64,000 bases of DNA from assembly GCA_036936605.1 (NCBI GenBank), contig JAUPFV010000001.1:119482771-119546770 (forward strand). Direction: 5' to 3'. A program made the position numbers and the translations under genes. The notes beneath the pieces are model-generated. The model worked only from the letters and a program-made list of their open reading frames with translations. It did no database searches and was not told where the DNA came from. Below, piece after piece: positions 32,218-43,452 of the stretch (position 1 is its first letter; every line of letters begins with the position of its first letter). The DNA comes from Limnanthes douglasii subsp. nivea (lineage: Eukaryota; Streptophyta; Magnoliopsida; Brassicales; Limnanthaceae).

Positions 32218-33082
32218 TAATGCACCATATGTGCTAAGTCGTGAGCATCTGTGGTGCACATTATTGTGCCCTAATGGTGCAAAGAGGAAGCACCATCAAT
32301 GTCGTATACCCCAGACCGATGGTCTGGAATTGTTGTACCCATTTGTGAGGGTATGCCACATCGATGGTGCTAGGCGTCGAGCGTGCACTGTTGGACGACC
32401 GATGTATAACACCATTGGTGCCCAGTGGTGCACCGATAATGCATCGAATTGGTACCATAAGTGCACAACATAGTGCACTATTTATGCCAATGGCTGGGCA
32501 CCGATGGTACCGCATGTTGTGCACCATGGGTGCACATGAGGCAACACCCATGATGCTAACGTTTTACAAAAATAATTATTTTGCCTAAAAATTATCTTCC
32601 GAAAAAAAATCCCACTCAAATAACCTCGCTAATTTTAAGATTCACTCTATAAAAGGTTATTGACCAGCCTGACTCTAACACACAACTTCAACTATCTACT
32701 TATAACTTACATCAATATGGAATGAAGTGTGGTTGAAGATGCTCATCTACTCCAAGCCACCAAACATGTGAATTTTACTCGATCAGATGAGAATACCGAA
32801 TGAATTTTCAACGAAGTGCTATGTAAGATTTATTTCATGTACAATGCATGCATCGGGTAAACACAAGTCAAAGTTTGTAGATAAACATAAGTCACTAAAA
32901 CCGATAGAACTAGGGGTTCAGACCACTAAGAAGACCAATTGTTTATGGCCACACATTACATGTACCACCGGACCTGGTGCCCTTGCACCAGTGGTGCGTA
33001 GGGGTTAGAATCAGATGATGCACCTTCGCACCACCGATTCCAGCTCATAGAACTGGTGGTGCGAAGGTGCACCACCACATTT
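32218..33082. repeat. Cluster of GGTGC/GCACC motifs
   Basis: About 18 copies of GGTGC or its complement in 32218-32560 and 32968-33082, many in palindromes such as TGGTGCACCG or GTGCACCATGGGTGCAC. They are scattered in non-coding DNA of the putative second MULE-like element. The overlapping ORFs on both strands here follow from the repeats. Confidence 0.6.
33019..33071. repeat. 17-bp perfect hairpin in GGTGC cluster
   Basis: Arms 33019-33035 and 33055-33071, perfectly complementary with a 19-base loop. The arm reads TGCACCTTCGCACCACC. Confidence 0.85.
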
Positions 33083-33569
33083 TTGTTTTATTATGAAAAT
33101 TATAACACTATTACCTTTTCCGGCGTCTGAACCTATTTATCCGACAAACGAAGCTCATCCTCCACCTCCGAGAAAAGTAAGTCCTCTATGTTGATCCCAT
33201 AATCCAGTTGACTTATGTTTAATATTATGTTTTGTTAAAAAATGTTCGAAAAAGTTTGAAAAATGTTTGAATGTTCTTGAAAAATGTTTGAATGTTTGAC
33301 AAGTTTTTCTAAGAACTTAAGAAAATTATAGCAATATCATGTTTAATCTAGTAAATGAAAGTGTTATTTTATGGGCGGGGTTAGTAAATTAGTCTGTTTT
33401 TCAAATTGAGTGAGAATATGATACACTTAGTGTTTTTCTTTATTAATGAAAGTTCCGTAAATAAATCAAACTTGGGGTAAAGTTGGTAATGAAAAAGTCA
33501 AAGTTTTCTCAAAGATATTTTTTTGGGTTGGGATAAATGCGTTTTGAGTAATTTTATCCTGACCCAAAT

Positions 33570-33680
33570 AAAGAAGTTTGGTTTAGTGGTAAAGTAATTT
33601 AAAATCTAATCTAAGGTTCTATGTTTGATTCTGGTTAGCGGTAGAATTCTTTTTTGGATCATTTTATTACTTATACTTTT
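33570..33680 (+). other. tRNA-like sequence, possible SINE head
   Basis: GGTTTAGTGGTAAAG (A-box-like, 33582) and TGTTTGATTCTGG (B-box-like, 33633), followed by AT- and T-rich sequence. It resembles the head of a tRNA-derived SINE. No target duplication found. Confidence 0.3.
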
Positions 33681-33854
33681 TTTCTTCATTTTTTTTCAAA
33701 TCTGTTTCAGTAAAAACAAGAGAAATCTCACTTAAAAAATCCTATATTCTCTCTTTCTCATTCAAAGAAATTACAATCTAACCCAAACACTAAAATCAGT
33801 AGCAAACTCTCATAAAAAACAGTAGCAATCTTACCCAAAGACTTAAAACAATTA

Positions 33855-34272
33855 TGTTTCTATCTTTAATGGGTTTTGTAGATCTGCTAATTTTTTGGTA
33901 GATACAGAAATAGGCTTTCTCATAGTTTGGATTTTTTTAGAATTAGATTAGTGGAGTAAAGTAACATAACAAGAAAAAATCGTCACTACTTAAGAGATGA
34001 TACTGAAGAACATAATGGAGTAATATTGTTGATTTGAATTTTTATGTAAGAAAAATAAAGAAAAAATGAACAACAAGATGGATTTTAGAATCCCAAACAT
34101 TTATTATAGCGTAAATGTATGTTTCTATTTGTTTTTTACGAGTTTCGTAGATCTGTTCATTTTTGGTAGATTGAGAAATATATTTGGTCAAAGTTTGATT
34201 TTTTTAGGATTTAAATTAATAAAGTAAAAACATAAAAAAGAAATCGTGAGTGTTTGATAATTGATACTGAAG
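33855..34272. repeat. Imperfect tandem duplication, period about 264 bp
   Basis: Shared blocks in order: TATGTTTCTAT, GTAGATCTG, TTTTTGGTAGAT, TTTTTTTAG and GATACTGAAG. The copia LTR at 34273 follows the second GATACTGAAG directly. Confidence 0.55.
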
Positions 34273-34652
34273 TGTCAAGAGTATATCCTTGGTAAAAAAC
34301 TTCACCATGAACCAAGAAGAGGGAATGTAATGTTGTTAGGGTTCTGAGTTCAACTTTACCTAACACTAACTCAAAACGCAATGCCAAGAATTGTTTTAAG
34401 AACTTGGGTTTATCACATCTAGACTTCATTTAAAGGCCCAATCGACTACTCTATCAAGACTGGACACTGAACTTCAATTTAAAGCCCAAGTCTCAATTCA
34501 AATCTCTGGTAAAGCCTGCATCAATCCCACATTCTAACCCTGTGACCAAGCACTCATATAATGAAGATAAGACCCTGTAACAAACTCATAGCACAACCTA
34601 TAATATTCCTCAATTATGTTACAACAAAAATCATTATATGTATATATGATAT
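34273..34652 (+). repeat. Ty1/copia 5' LTR (truncated at its 3' end)
   Basis: Matches 42242-42633 over its length, starting TGTCAA.AGTATA.CCTTGG and sharing ATTCCTCAATTATGTTACAA near the end. At about 34653 it switches directly to gypsy pol sequence. Confidence 0.8.
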
Positions 34653-34654
34653 AC

Positions 34655-37435
34655 CCTACCAACATGATTTTGCTTGGTGTAATGCTAATGTGACCGGAGT
34701 GTCTGCAAGTGTTATATCACACAAGCTGTCCATCCGTAGTGATGTTGCACCTGTTTTGCAAAAAAAGAGAGTTTTTTCTAAGGATAAAGCTGATGTAATA
34801 GTCCAAGAAGTCGACCGACTTACCAAGATGGAGCACATAAAGGAGTCTCAGTATCCTTTGTGGACTGCAAACCCAGTGTTAGTTAAGAAAAAGAATGAGA
34901 AATGGCGTATGTGTATCAATTTTACTGACCTCAACAGAGCTTGCCCAAAAGATCTCTATCTAGTCCCTCAGATAGAACAATTGGTGGACTCGACATTTGG
35001 AAACAAGTTATTGTCTTTCATAGATGCCTTCTCTGGGTACAACCAGATACAGGTGGATCCAAAGGACCAAGATCACACTACCTTTGCTACAGATAGGGGT
35101 CTTCATTGTTACAAGGTGATGCATTTTGGGTTGAAAAATGCCGGGGTTACTTATCAGAGGTTGGTGAACAAAACATATGCTGGTCAGATTGGTAGAAATA
35201 TGGAAGTATACATCGATGATATGATGGTTAAAAGCTTAGAAGAAGAATTGCACCTATCTGATCTACAAGAAACTTTTGCCAACTTGACAAAGGTTAATTT
35301 AAAGTTGAATCCAGAAAAATGTGTGTTTGGGGTGCAGTCCGGAAAGTTTTTGGGTTATGTGATAAGTGAAAAAGGGATATAGCCTCATCCGGACCAACTC
35401 GATGCTCTGTTAAAAATAGACCCCCCTCGAAATATTAAAGAAGTACAGAGGCTGACAGGAAGATTGGCTGATTTAAATCGTTTCATTTCAAGGTCTTCGG
35501 ACAAATGTGCTCCGTTCTTTCAGACCTTGAAAGGTGCTAAAGACTTCAACTGGTCTCCGCAACGCATCCATGCTTTTGATGAAATAAAGAAGCAATTGTC
35601 TTCACCAAACCCCTTTTTAAGCCTGTTGAAGGAGAAACACTTTATGTATACTTGACTGTGTTAGAATATGCTATAAGTGCAGTGTTGGTAAGAGATGTGG
35701 ACAATTATCCTCGTCCGGTGTACTACATCAACAAGCGTCTAATAGATGCTGAGAATATATACCTAAAGCTTGAAAAGCTGGCACTGGTCTCTAACAATGA
35801 GTCTGAATTGTACCAGGTTATATGCTTTGGGTTCAGGGCCTCTAACAATGAGTCTGAATTTGAAGCAGCCATAACTGGTCTTAAGTTAGCTTTTCTAATG
35901 TGGGGCTAAAAGAGTTAGATTGATGAGTGATTTTCAGATTCTTATCCACCATGCTCAAGGTCAGCCTGAGGCCAAGAAGGAATAACTGATCAAATACTTA
36001 TTCGTCCTTAAAGAGGTGGTAGCCAATTTCAAAAATGTTTGCTATGAGCATATTCCTAGATCGGAAAATACACTGGAAGATTCCTTAGCAACCATAGCAT
36101 ACTCTGAGTCCTACCCTTGGATTCATATACAGGAATGCCCATCTATAAAATCAGATCAGAACAAAGAAGAGGAGGAAAGTTTGAGTATACAAGTAATTCA
36201 ACCTAAATATTGGAGATTTCCCCTTCTTCAATATATATCTGATGGGATTTTGCCTCCATAGAAAGCTATGGCAAGAAAAGTGAAACACAAAGCTCATGGT
36301 TTTTTTATCATAATAGAGGTTCTTTATAAAAAGTCTTTCAGCAGACCTCTTCTACGTTGTGTGGGGGCTGAAGAATCCCAAATCCTGTTATCCTAACTAC
36401 ATGACGGAGAGGGATCAACACATTGTGGTTACAGAGCTCTAATCCGGATGGTTTTATTGGCCGGATATTATTGGCCATAAATAATGGCAGATGCTAAAGA
36501 ATTGGTGAAAAAGTATAATCCTTGTCAAAGGTATGGAAACGAAATTCATATCCCAACAGTGCATATGGAGTCAATTTCTGAGCCGGTACCTTTTGCTCAT
36601 TGGGGATTGGACCTCTAACAATGGCGTCCGGAGGGTGTAGGACTATTATTGTAGCCATTGATTATTTCTCAAAGTCGATAGAAGCAGCTCCCCTGCTAGG
36701 AACCACTTCAAAAGTTGTTATAAAATTTATCTTGTCTAACATCTGTTGCAGATTTGGGGTTCTACAAAAGATAACCACAGATAACGGGCCACAATTTGAT
36801 AACAAAGATATGGAGAGTTTCTATGTCTCCAGGGGCATTCATCATTTCTTCTCTTCTCCTTTCCACCCACAAGAAAATGGCCAAGTTGAAGTGGCAAACA
36901 GGACCATTCTGTCCGGTTTAAAAAAGAATTTAGAAAGGGTGCTGGGAAGTGGCCAAGCTATTTGCAAGAAGTGCTGTGGGCATACTGAACTACTCCTAGG
37001 GCAGCTACTCAGGAATCTCCTTTTGCCTTGGTGTATGAGATGGATGCAATTACTCCTATAAAAGCTACCCTACCATCATATAGGGTCCACAACTATTCCA
37101 AACAAGCCAATGAGATGGCAATTAGGAATCAGTTGGACTTAATAGAAGAAAGAAGGGTTAAAGCTCATCTTAGAATAATCCACTATCAAGGCTTGATGAT
37201 GAGCAGATTTGTTTCAAAGATCAAGATAATTGATTTTTGACCGGGAGATAAAGTTTTGAGAAAACGTTTCTTACATACTAAGGAAAATCAGTTCGGCAAG
37301 TTGGATCCGAACTGGGAAGGCCCTTATGAGGTCTCCAAACAACTTAAACCTGGGACATATAGGCTTCAAGACAAAGATGGAAGAATTTTGAAGCACCCAT
37401 GGAATATTGAACACCTCAAGTTATATCTAGAATAA
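34655..37435 (+). pseudogene. gypsy element 1 pol: reverse transcriptase, RNase H, integrase
   Basis: Copies retroelement RNA to DNA and integrates it. The reverse transcriptase reads openly to 35382 with FTDLNRACPKD, FIDAFSGYNQIQVDPKD and the active site YIDDMMVKS (35210), then a TAG at 35380. RNase H is in broken frames from 35640 to 36050. The integrase has DYFSKSIEA, TTDNGPQFD and ENGQVEVANR as the D, D, E regions (36660-36900), with frameshifts near 36600 and 36950. The end is HPWNIEHLKLYLE and TAA at 37433. It lacks gag and protease. Confidence 0.85.
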
Positions 37436-37912
37436 AAGTTGTGTAAATATTTACTTGTTAAAAATCAATGTAAATATTAGGGGGCATACTCTTTCCTACC
37501 ATGGTGGAGAGAGGTTTTAATGAGGTGTCCGATTTTTTCAATAAAATATGATGCCTTCTTAAAACATTCGATGTTCTTTGACTACAATTCTTTTCAAGTT
37601 TTCGATTTAATGTTGTGGATCTTTGACAGATCAGATTAATTTGGTTGAATGATGACCATTAAATACATGTCATCAAAGATATTAAACACTCCCATTTTAA
37701 ATACTTTTGAAATAATTGGGGCTCTTTAAACATTAGCAGTTAGAATTGAAATGAAGCGTGAAACAATGAAAAATTTGATAGATAAGCCTATCCGGGTTTA
37801 AACAGGATAATGCCACCAAAGTACAAAATATGCCTTGGCCTTCCAAGGACTTTAAGTGTTTTGAAAGACTTATCCGGACTCGAACCGGATTGCAGACCGG
37901 TGGGAATCTTCT
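37436..37912. other. Spacer between pol and antisense ORF in gypsy element 1
   Basis: Untranslated spacer. It shares CATACTCTTTCC...GGTTTTAATGAGGTGTCC with the complement of about 46190-46275 in element 2. Confidence 0.6.
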
Positions 37913-39932
37913 CTACCAAGGTGGGGTCAGTTGGGTCTGATGGACGTAGAAGCTCCGAATGGCGAATAATGATTTCTTCCCGTAAGGTGACCTTTTACTT
38001 CTTGGCAGCCTTTTCATCACTGCTTGCTCCCCTTTTTTGGTCCTTTTTGGGAGGCCTTGGTGGATTTTGTGATTCTCCTGCCTCCTTAACAGTCTCATCT
38101 TCAACTACCTTGAGCAAGGCAACATCGACCCCCCCTTGGTTCCCCGAACCAGTCTCCTCTGTGACAGCCCAAACTGCTTCTTTTGCAGTTCTCTTCTTCT
38201 TTCCCTTCATCTTGCTGGGAGCATTGGCTCTAGAGGGAAATAATAGTTTACCATCTTTCTGTTCTGCCCGTTCAAAAATGACACCTGGAGGAGGGGGTGT
38301 GGTCAATTCTTCCTATGTAAGATCTCTCTGACCTGTAGTATTCCACATATGGGATCTCACCATATTTCTTGAGGTAAATTAGTAGTGAAAGGCATTCCCC
38401 CAACGCTTTGCAGCCCATAAATATAGTTTGGCACATATAGTCTGCCTCTCCTCCAGATATCCTGTATACTCCTTCGGCAACACTGAAAAAGAAGTAATGA
38501 ATAATTCAGGAGTGAAATATTTGTGAAGTAAAAAGAAGAACATAAAAAACAAAATCGAAGAGCTTACCCGTACTCTTCCATCTACTAGTTAGCATACTAG
38601 GGTTGGTTTTGGCTTTGATCTTCCTCCCATTTTCCCATGACCCACTGATGAATAAGAACTGAGTTCTCCAATTATTTTCTGATTCCAGTAAGTCGTCTAC
38701 CACTTTAAAGTCATTTCCCATATTGTGATGATAGAATGTGATGTGGTGATTCTTGCATAGACTTGCCACAACGAAAAATTGCCCCATATGGAGATGGATT
38801 TTGGAAAGCCTTGATGCCATTATGCAAGCAATGAGGGAGTACCAAGCATTTGGACTTAATTGGCTTAGGTAAAACTTTACCAGGTGGAACTACTTGCCGA
38901 TCTCTGGATCTAAGGGGAACCTGAACCCCCAGTTTAGCAGTTCGGTGAAGATGTCCACTTCATTAAGTTTTTAATCCATCAGAGTCTCCGGAGTGACAGG
39001 TATCCTCACCTTCACTGATTCTAGGATCCTCCACTTTGTCCGGATCTGGCCCAACTTGGCAGTATGAGTATAAACATAATTTATGTTCTGCATGGCTAAT
39101 AAATATTTAACGTTAACATTCTTAAAGCAAGGCCCTACCTTGCCCTCCAAGCATTCCGGGAGATCCGAATGAGCCACACCAACTTTTACTTTTCCTTTGC
39201 GTTTCTTGTCAGAGGCAACATCCCCAGTTTGTCCTGAGGCTTCAGTTTCAAAGGGGGCCTCTTCAATGCTGTCCTCCATCACTTCTTCCATCATTGTGGA
39301 AGGTCTATCAGTAGTTGTAGATGGGAAGGGAACATTTTCTGACACCAAAGGCTCTCCGGATAAATGGGTTCCAGTTGTTTCCAAATGCTTGATATCTGGT
39401 TGAGGCTAAGCTCCGGAGGATTTCGCTTGTGAGTCTAATTTGGATGCCTCTGATTCAGAGAGCTTATCTTGTGGGGCTCTTATAGACATCTCCGATCCGG
39501 AGGGTTTTTCTTTAGATGTTGCTTAAGAGGCCTCCGATTCGGAGGGTTTTGATAGTGAGGCAGTTGCTTGTGCCTTCTCCAAACGATTTGTCCGACGTGG
39601 AGTTGATTTTTCTGGAGACTTTTCAATATATGAGCCTATGGCTATGAAAGGGAAGGGTTTTCTAACACTCGATACTGCTTTTTCCTAGGTAGTGGAGGGT
39701 TGGGACTTCTAAACAGAAGAACTTGTTTAGGTTTTGGGTTTCTGGTGGAGGATGACCCTTGGTCAATTTCCTGGGGTGGTTCACCAAACTTTTTGCTTGG
39801 GGAGACCGGTAGACTAGCAACGATACGTTTCTTGCTTTTGACTTTCCTTGCTTTCTCTAGCTCAGACAGGTTCAACCAGCCGCCTTTTACAAGAACGTTT
39901 CTAGCCGTGAACCTAAAACTATCCAAGACCAA
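37913..39932 (-). pseudogene. Antisense extra ORF of gypsy element 1
   Basis: Opposite to pol, between pol and the 3' LTR. It opens MVLDSFRFTARNVLVKGGWL, matching FTARNALVKGGWLNLSEL in element 2. Further pieces: VGVAHSDLPECLEGKVGPCF (about 39150), a middle part near 38506-38820, and a basic C-terminal part with KMKGKKKRTAKEAVWA (about 38200). Frames are broken by stops and shifts. Tat-lineage gypsy elements are known to carry extra and antisense ORFs of unknown function. I recognise no domain. Confidence 0.6.
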
Positions 39933-40343
39933 GTTTGAAAGAGAGGGTGGAAAGCTCTTTAAGAGGTTTTTAAGTGATAATGATGATAATGAAACAGTGA
40001 AAAAATGGTTTATATATTAGTATAAAAAGGTAACTAATACCTAGGAGGAGTTAAAGGGATTTCGCAATGATTAGAGACGGCGCAGACGTGGGGAGAATTA
40101 AATGCATAAGTTACTTTTTAGGTTTAGTGGGAGCACCAATCTAGGTAAAAAATGGCTGATAGGTCGAATCAGATTGTGACACGTGTTCCACGATCCAAAA
40201 GAAGACTCTTAGAATTCTAGAAAAAAGTCAGTTCAGACAAACTCCAAGCTAGATACACAAGCGGGTCGGAAAACGTCGTCACTGACTAAGTAAATTTTTT
40301 AGTCCTGCCAAAGATTTTTGACAAGGCCTAAAAATGGGGCTAC

Positions 40344-40689
40344 TGATGAGTTCGGATTATTCAGCCACAACTCCCTGTGTTATCCGGACAAGGGAAATTT
40401 GGACTTAACTTGACACTGAACTATCCGGACATGACAAAAGTAAAGAAATAACTAAACACTTTTTGACTAAGCTATGTGCTAATTAGCTTAATAACCCGAT
40501 TCCATAACTTGACCCGAAAGCCCATGGGTCAATAATTAAGGGTATAAATACCCCAACCACTTTCATTAATGAGGGTAATGAACATTTAATACAACCAGGC
40601 AGCTCAAATCTCTCACTATAAAACACTCAAAACATTTAATACCCAAAATACTTTACAAAATTACCCTCAATCTAAAATAAACCTCACCA
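40344..40689 (+). repeat. 3' LTR of gypsy element 1
   Basis: Starts TGATGAG right after the purine tract and ends CTCACCA. Contains GGGTATAAATACCCC, a likely TATA box. Matches the complement of 42634-42994 and 51997-52356. Confidence 0.85.
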
Positions 40690-42241
40690 GTCCGAAACAT
40701 TATCATAGCCCTAATACATAGGTCAATAAACATACTATGCAGAGTAGAGCCAAAAGTGGAATACACAAACCTAAAAAACCATACATTGGTTCTCTTACTA
40801 CTACTGACAACAATGTTCTTGAACCAACGAAGTTCTCTGAGGCAGTGGGTAACCCTAAACGGGAGGAAGCTATGCATATGAATACAATACTTTGATGGCT
40901 AACAACATTTGGTCATTGGTTCTAGTGTTTCATAATCTCACTATCATTGGATGCAAGTGGGTCTATAAAGTAAAATACACTCTAGATGGTTCAGTACATC
41001 ACTACAAGGCTAGGTTGGTTGGCAAGGAGTTTCATCAAACCCATGTTCTTGAATCTATGAGACTTTCAGTCCAGTTATAAAGGCTTATACAGTGATAATT
41101 ATCTTGACTATTGTTGTCTATAAAAAATGGGAAGTTAGGGAACTTGACATAAATAATACCTTTCTCAATGGTTTTCTAAGAGAAGCTATGTAAATGATAC
41201 AACTACATGGTTTTGCGGATACCGAAAATCCTACAGACGTATGCAAACTTCACAAACCTATCTATGGCTTTAAATAGGCTCCTCGAGCCTGGTCTCTAGA
41301 CTCAAAGACACACTCCTAACTCGGGGGTTCAGAAACTCAAAGGCTAACTGTTCTCTCTTCTATTGTCTCCAAACTGTCATACTCCTAATACTCGTTTATG
41401 TTGATGACATTTTGGTCACATGAAATAATGCAGCATGCCTACGTCCGTTTACACACAAACTCAATGCCATATTTTCTCTTAAAGAAATTGGGCCACTCCA
41501 TTCATTTATGGGAATAGAAATTCATCGTGACTCCACTGGCATATATCTTTCACAACATCAATACATAAAAAACTTAATTGCTTCTCAAGGTTTCTCGCTG
41601 TCCAAACCCTAAGCTACTCTTATGGCTGCTGGTGCTCCAAATTCCAACCTTGATGGTGTTCCCCATGGAAGTCGTACACAGTATAGAAGCTTATTAAGAC
41701 CATTACAATACCTTACACACACTAGACATGACATTGCATATGCTGTAAACAAAATTAGTCAATTTCAACAGAATCCTACTTCAACTAATTGGCAGAATCT
41801 TAAATTCTAAGGTAATTTCGGGTTCTCGATTGCTAAGTCTTCACATCAAACCATGTAATAACTTGCAACTTTATGGCTACTCTGATGCTGACTGGGCAGC
41901 TTCATCTACGATTGTCAGAGTGTGGGTGCCTATTATGTATATCTTGGCGAATATCTGATCTCCTGGTCTTTTTGAAAATATAATATTGTTTCTTTCTCTT
42001 CTACTGAATCTGAATACAAATCTCTAGCAAACATGTCGTCGGAGCTTATCTGGTTACAGTCTCTTTTCCCTGAAATACAAATACCTCTCACACCACTCTT
42101 TGTGATTTGGTGTGATAATTTAGACGCAAACTTCTTAGCATCCAACCCCGTCTTGCACACTCGCACGAAACCCAGTCTTCCCTTTTTCTTTTCTTCGTGA
42201 AAAACTTGGGCACCTGACTCGCCTCTGCATTTGAGGGGGGA
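40690..42241 (+). pseudogene. Ty1/copia pol remnant: reverse transcriptase and RNase H
   Basis: Host element of the two gypsy insertions. Reverse transcriptase pieces: ANNIWSLV, CKWVYKVKYTLDGSVHHYKA (40950), LVYVDDILVT (41390, active site), SQHQYIKNLIASQGFSLSKP and QYRSLLRPLQYLTHTRHDIA (41680). RNase H: SSTESEYKSLANMSSELIWL near 42000. Many stops and shifts. It ends at a polypurine tract GAGGGGGGA (42233-42241) directly before the 3' LTR. Gag, protease and integrase parts are not seen, probably lost with the left junction of gypsy element 1. Confidence 0.82.
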
Positions 42242-42633
42242 TGTCAATAGTATAGGCTTGGTGAAAGACTTCACCATGGACCCAGAACAAAGTGGCACCA
42301 AGAATAGGGAAGTCAATACTGTTAGGATTCTGACTTCAACCTCACCTAATGCTAACTTATAACATAGTGTCAAGAATTGTTTTAAGGACTTGGGATTATC
42401 AAATATGGACTTCACCTAAAGGCCCAGTGGACTACTCAATCAATACTAGACACTAGACTTCTATTTAATTCCCAAGACTCAATGCAAATCTCTAGTGAAG
42501 GTTGCATCAATCCCACATTCCAACCATGTGACCAAACACTCCTATAATAAAGATAGTTACCTATAACAAACTCATACTACAATTTAGAATATTCCTCAAT
42601 TATGTTACAACAATAACCATTACATGTATATAT
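42242..42633 (+). repeat. Ty1/copia 3' LTR, cut by gypsy element 2
   Basis: Begins TGTCAATAG after the purine tract. Matches 34273-34652. It is interrupted at TATAT (42629-42633) by gypsy element 2 and resumes at 52357. Confidence 0.8.
42629..42633. repeat. Target duplication of gypsy element 2, left
   Basis: TATAT, repeated at 52357-52361. AT-only, so weak by itself, but it agrees with TG...CA ends of the LTR. Confidence 0.75.
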
Positions 42634-42994
42634 TGGTGTGGTTAATTTTTGTTTGAGGGTAATTTTGTAAAGTGTTTTGGGGAATTTAATGTTTAAGGAA
42701 GAGAGTGGTGAGATAATTAAGCAGCGTGTCAGCAGTAAATTCTGATTACCCCCATTAATGAAAGTGGTTGAGATATTTATACTTAATTAATGACCCATGG
42801 GCCTATCAGGTCGGATTGTGAAGTCGGGTCAAGATTAATGACCCATTAACAACTTGGTGTTAAGTGACCAACATCTAGCTTAGTCACCATTTATTACGTT
42901 TGTCCTGTTCGGTTTTTTTATAATAGTGGTTATGGTCCAACTGCCCATCGGATTAAGTCAAGATTCTACAGCTAAAATATATGATCTATTAGTA
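42634..42994 (-). repeat. 3' LTR of gypsy element 2
   Basis: On the plus strand it starts TGGTGTGG. The inner border is at about 42994, where the expected CA end reads TA. Closely matches 51997-52356. Confidence 0.88.
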
Positions 42995-43452
42995 GCCCAT
43001 TTAGGTCTTGCAAAGAATATTTGGAAGAGCTAACTCTTAAAAATCAATACCAACACTCTCCAATCTGTTGTTGTATCCAAACTTTAAACTTTATTTTTTC
43101 TCGTTAAGAATTTCATGAATCACTCTGTTCGAAATTTGGGGGGACTGATTTTTCAGTTCAGAATTCTAAGAGTTTTTTTCCAATCGTGGGACACGTGTCA
43201 GACTCTGGTTTAACCTCTCAACCGTTTTCCTCCTTGATTCTCATACCTACTAGGCTAGAAAGTTATCTAAGCTTTAACTCCCATACTTTGCAGCCTTTAA
43301 TCATTACTTAAATCGTTTTACTTTCTCCTAGGTAACTCCTACTTTTCGCCGCTATATATAAATCTCCTTCAATGTTTACTGTCTTCAAAAATTACAAGCA
43401 TTTCTAGTGAGAGAAAGCTCAGTACACCTTCAAGCTTGTGTTTGAGTCATAT

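Larger units (their letters stand above)
30599..33565. mobile_element. Putative second MULE-like element with imperfect terminal inverted repeats
   Basis: The left end GGGTCACCCTAAAATCACCC and, on the other strand, the right end GGGTCAGGATAAAATTACTC agree in most bases for about 45 bp (also AAAATGCATATATCC against AAAACGCATTTATCC). The length is 2,967 bp. After the left end comes a TC-rich leader like that of the large MULE. I cannot find a clean 9-bp target duplication, so the call is tentative. It contains a broken coding region and a cluster of GGTGC motifs. Confidence 0.45.
34653..40689 (+). mobile_element. Ty3/gypsy element 1 (Tat-like), 5'-truncated, inside a copia element
   Basis: Order: pol from just before reverse transcriptase (34655-37435), an antisense ORF (39932 to 37913, minus), polypurine tract AAAAATGGGG (40331), and 3' LTR 40344-40689. 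The 5' LTR, gag and most of the protease are missing at the left junction with copia LTR sequence. The LTR matches the complement of the LTRs of element 2. Confidence 0.85.

Noticed and set aside
32231..32588. Four overlapping ORFs of 60-96 codons on both strands
   Set aside because: They overlap in all frames because of the palindromic GGTGC words; none has a family feature.
41933..42415. 160-codon ORF on the minus strand
   Set aside because: It lies opposite copia RNase H and the start of the LTR, where the plus-strand reading (SSTESEYKSLA) is clear.
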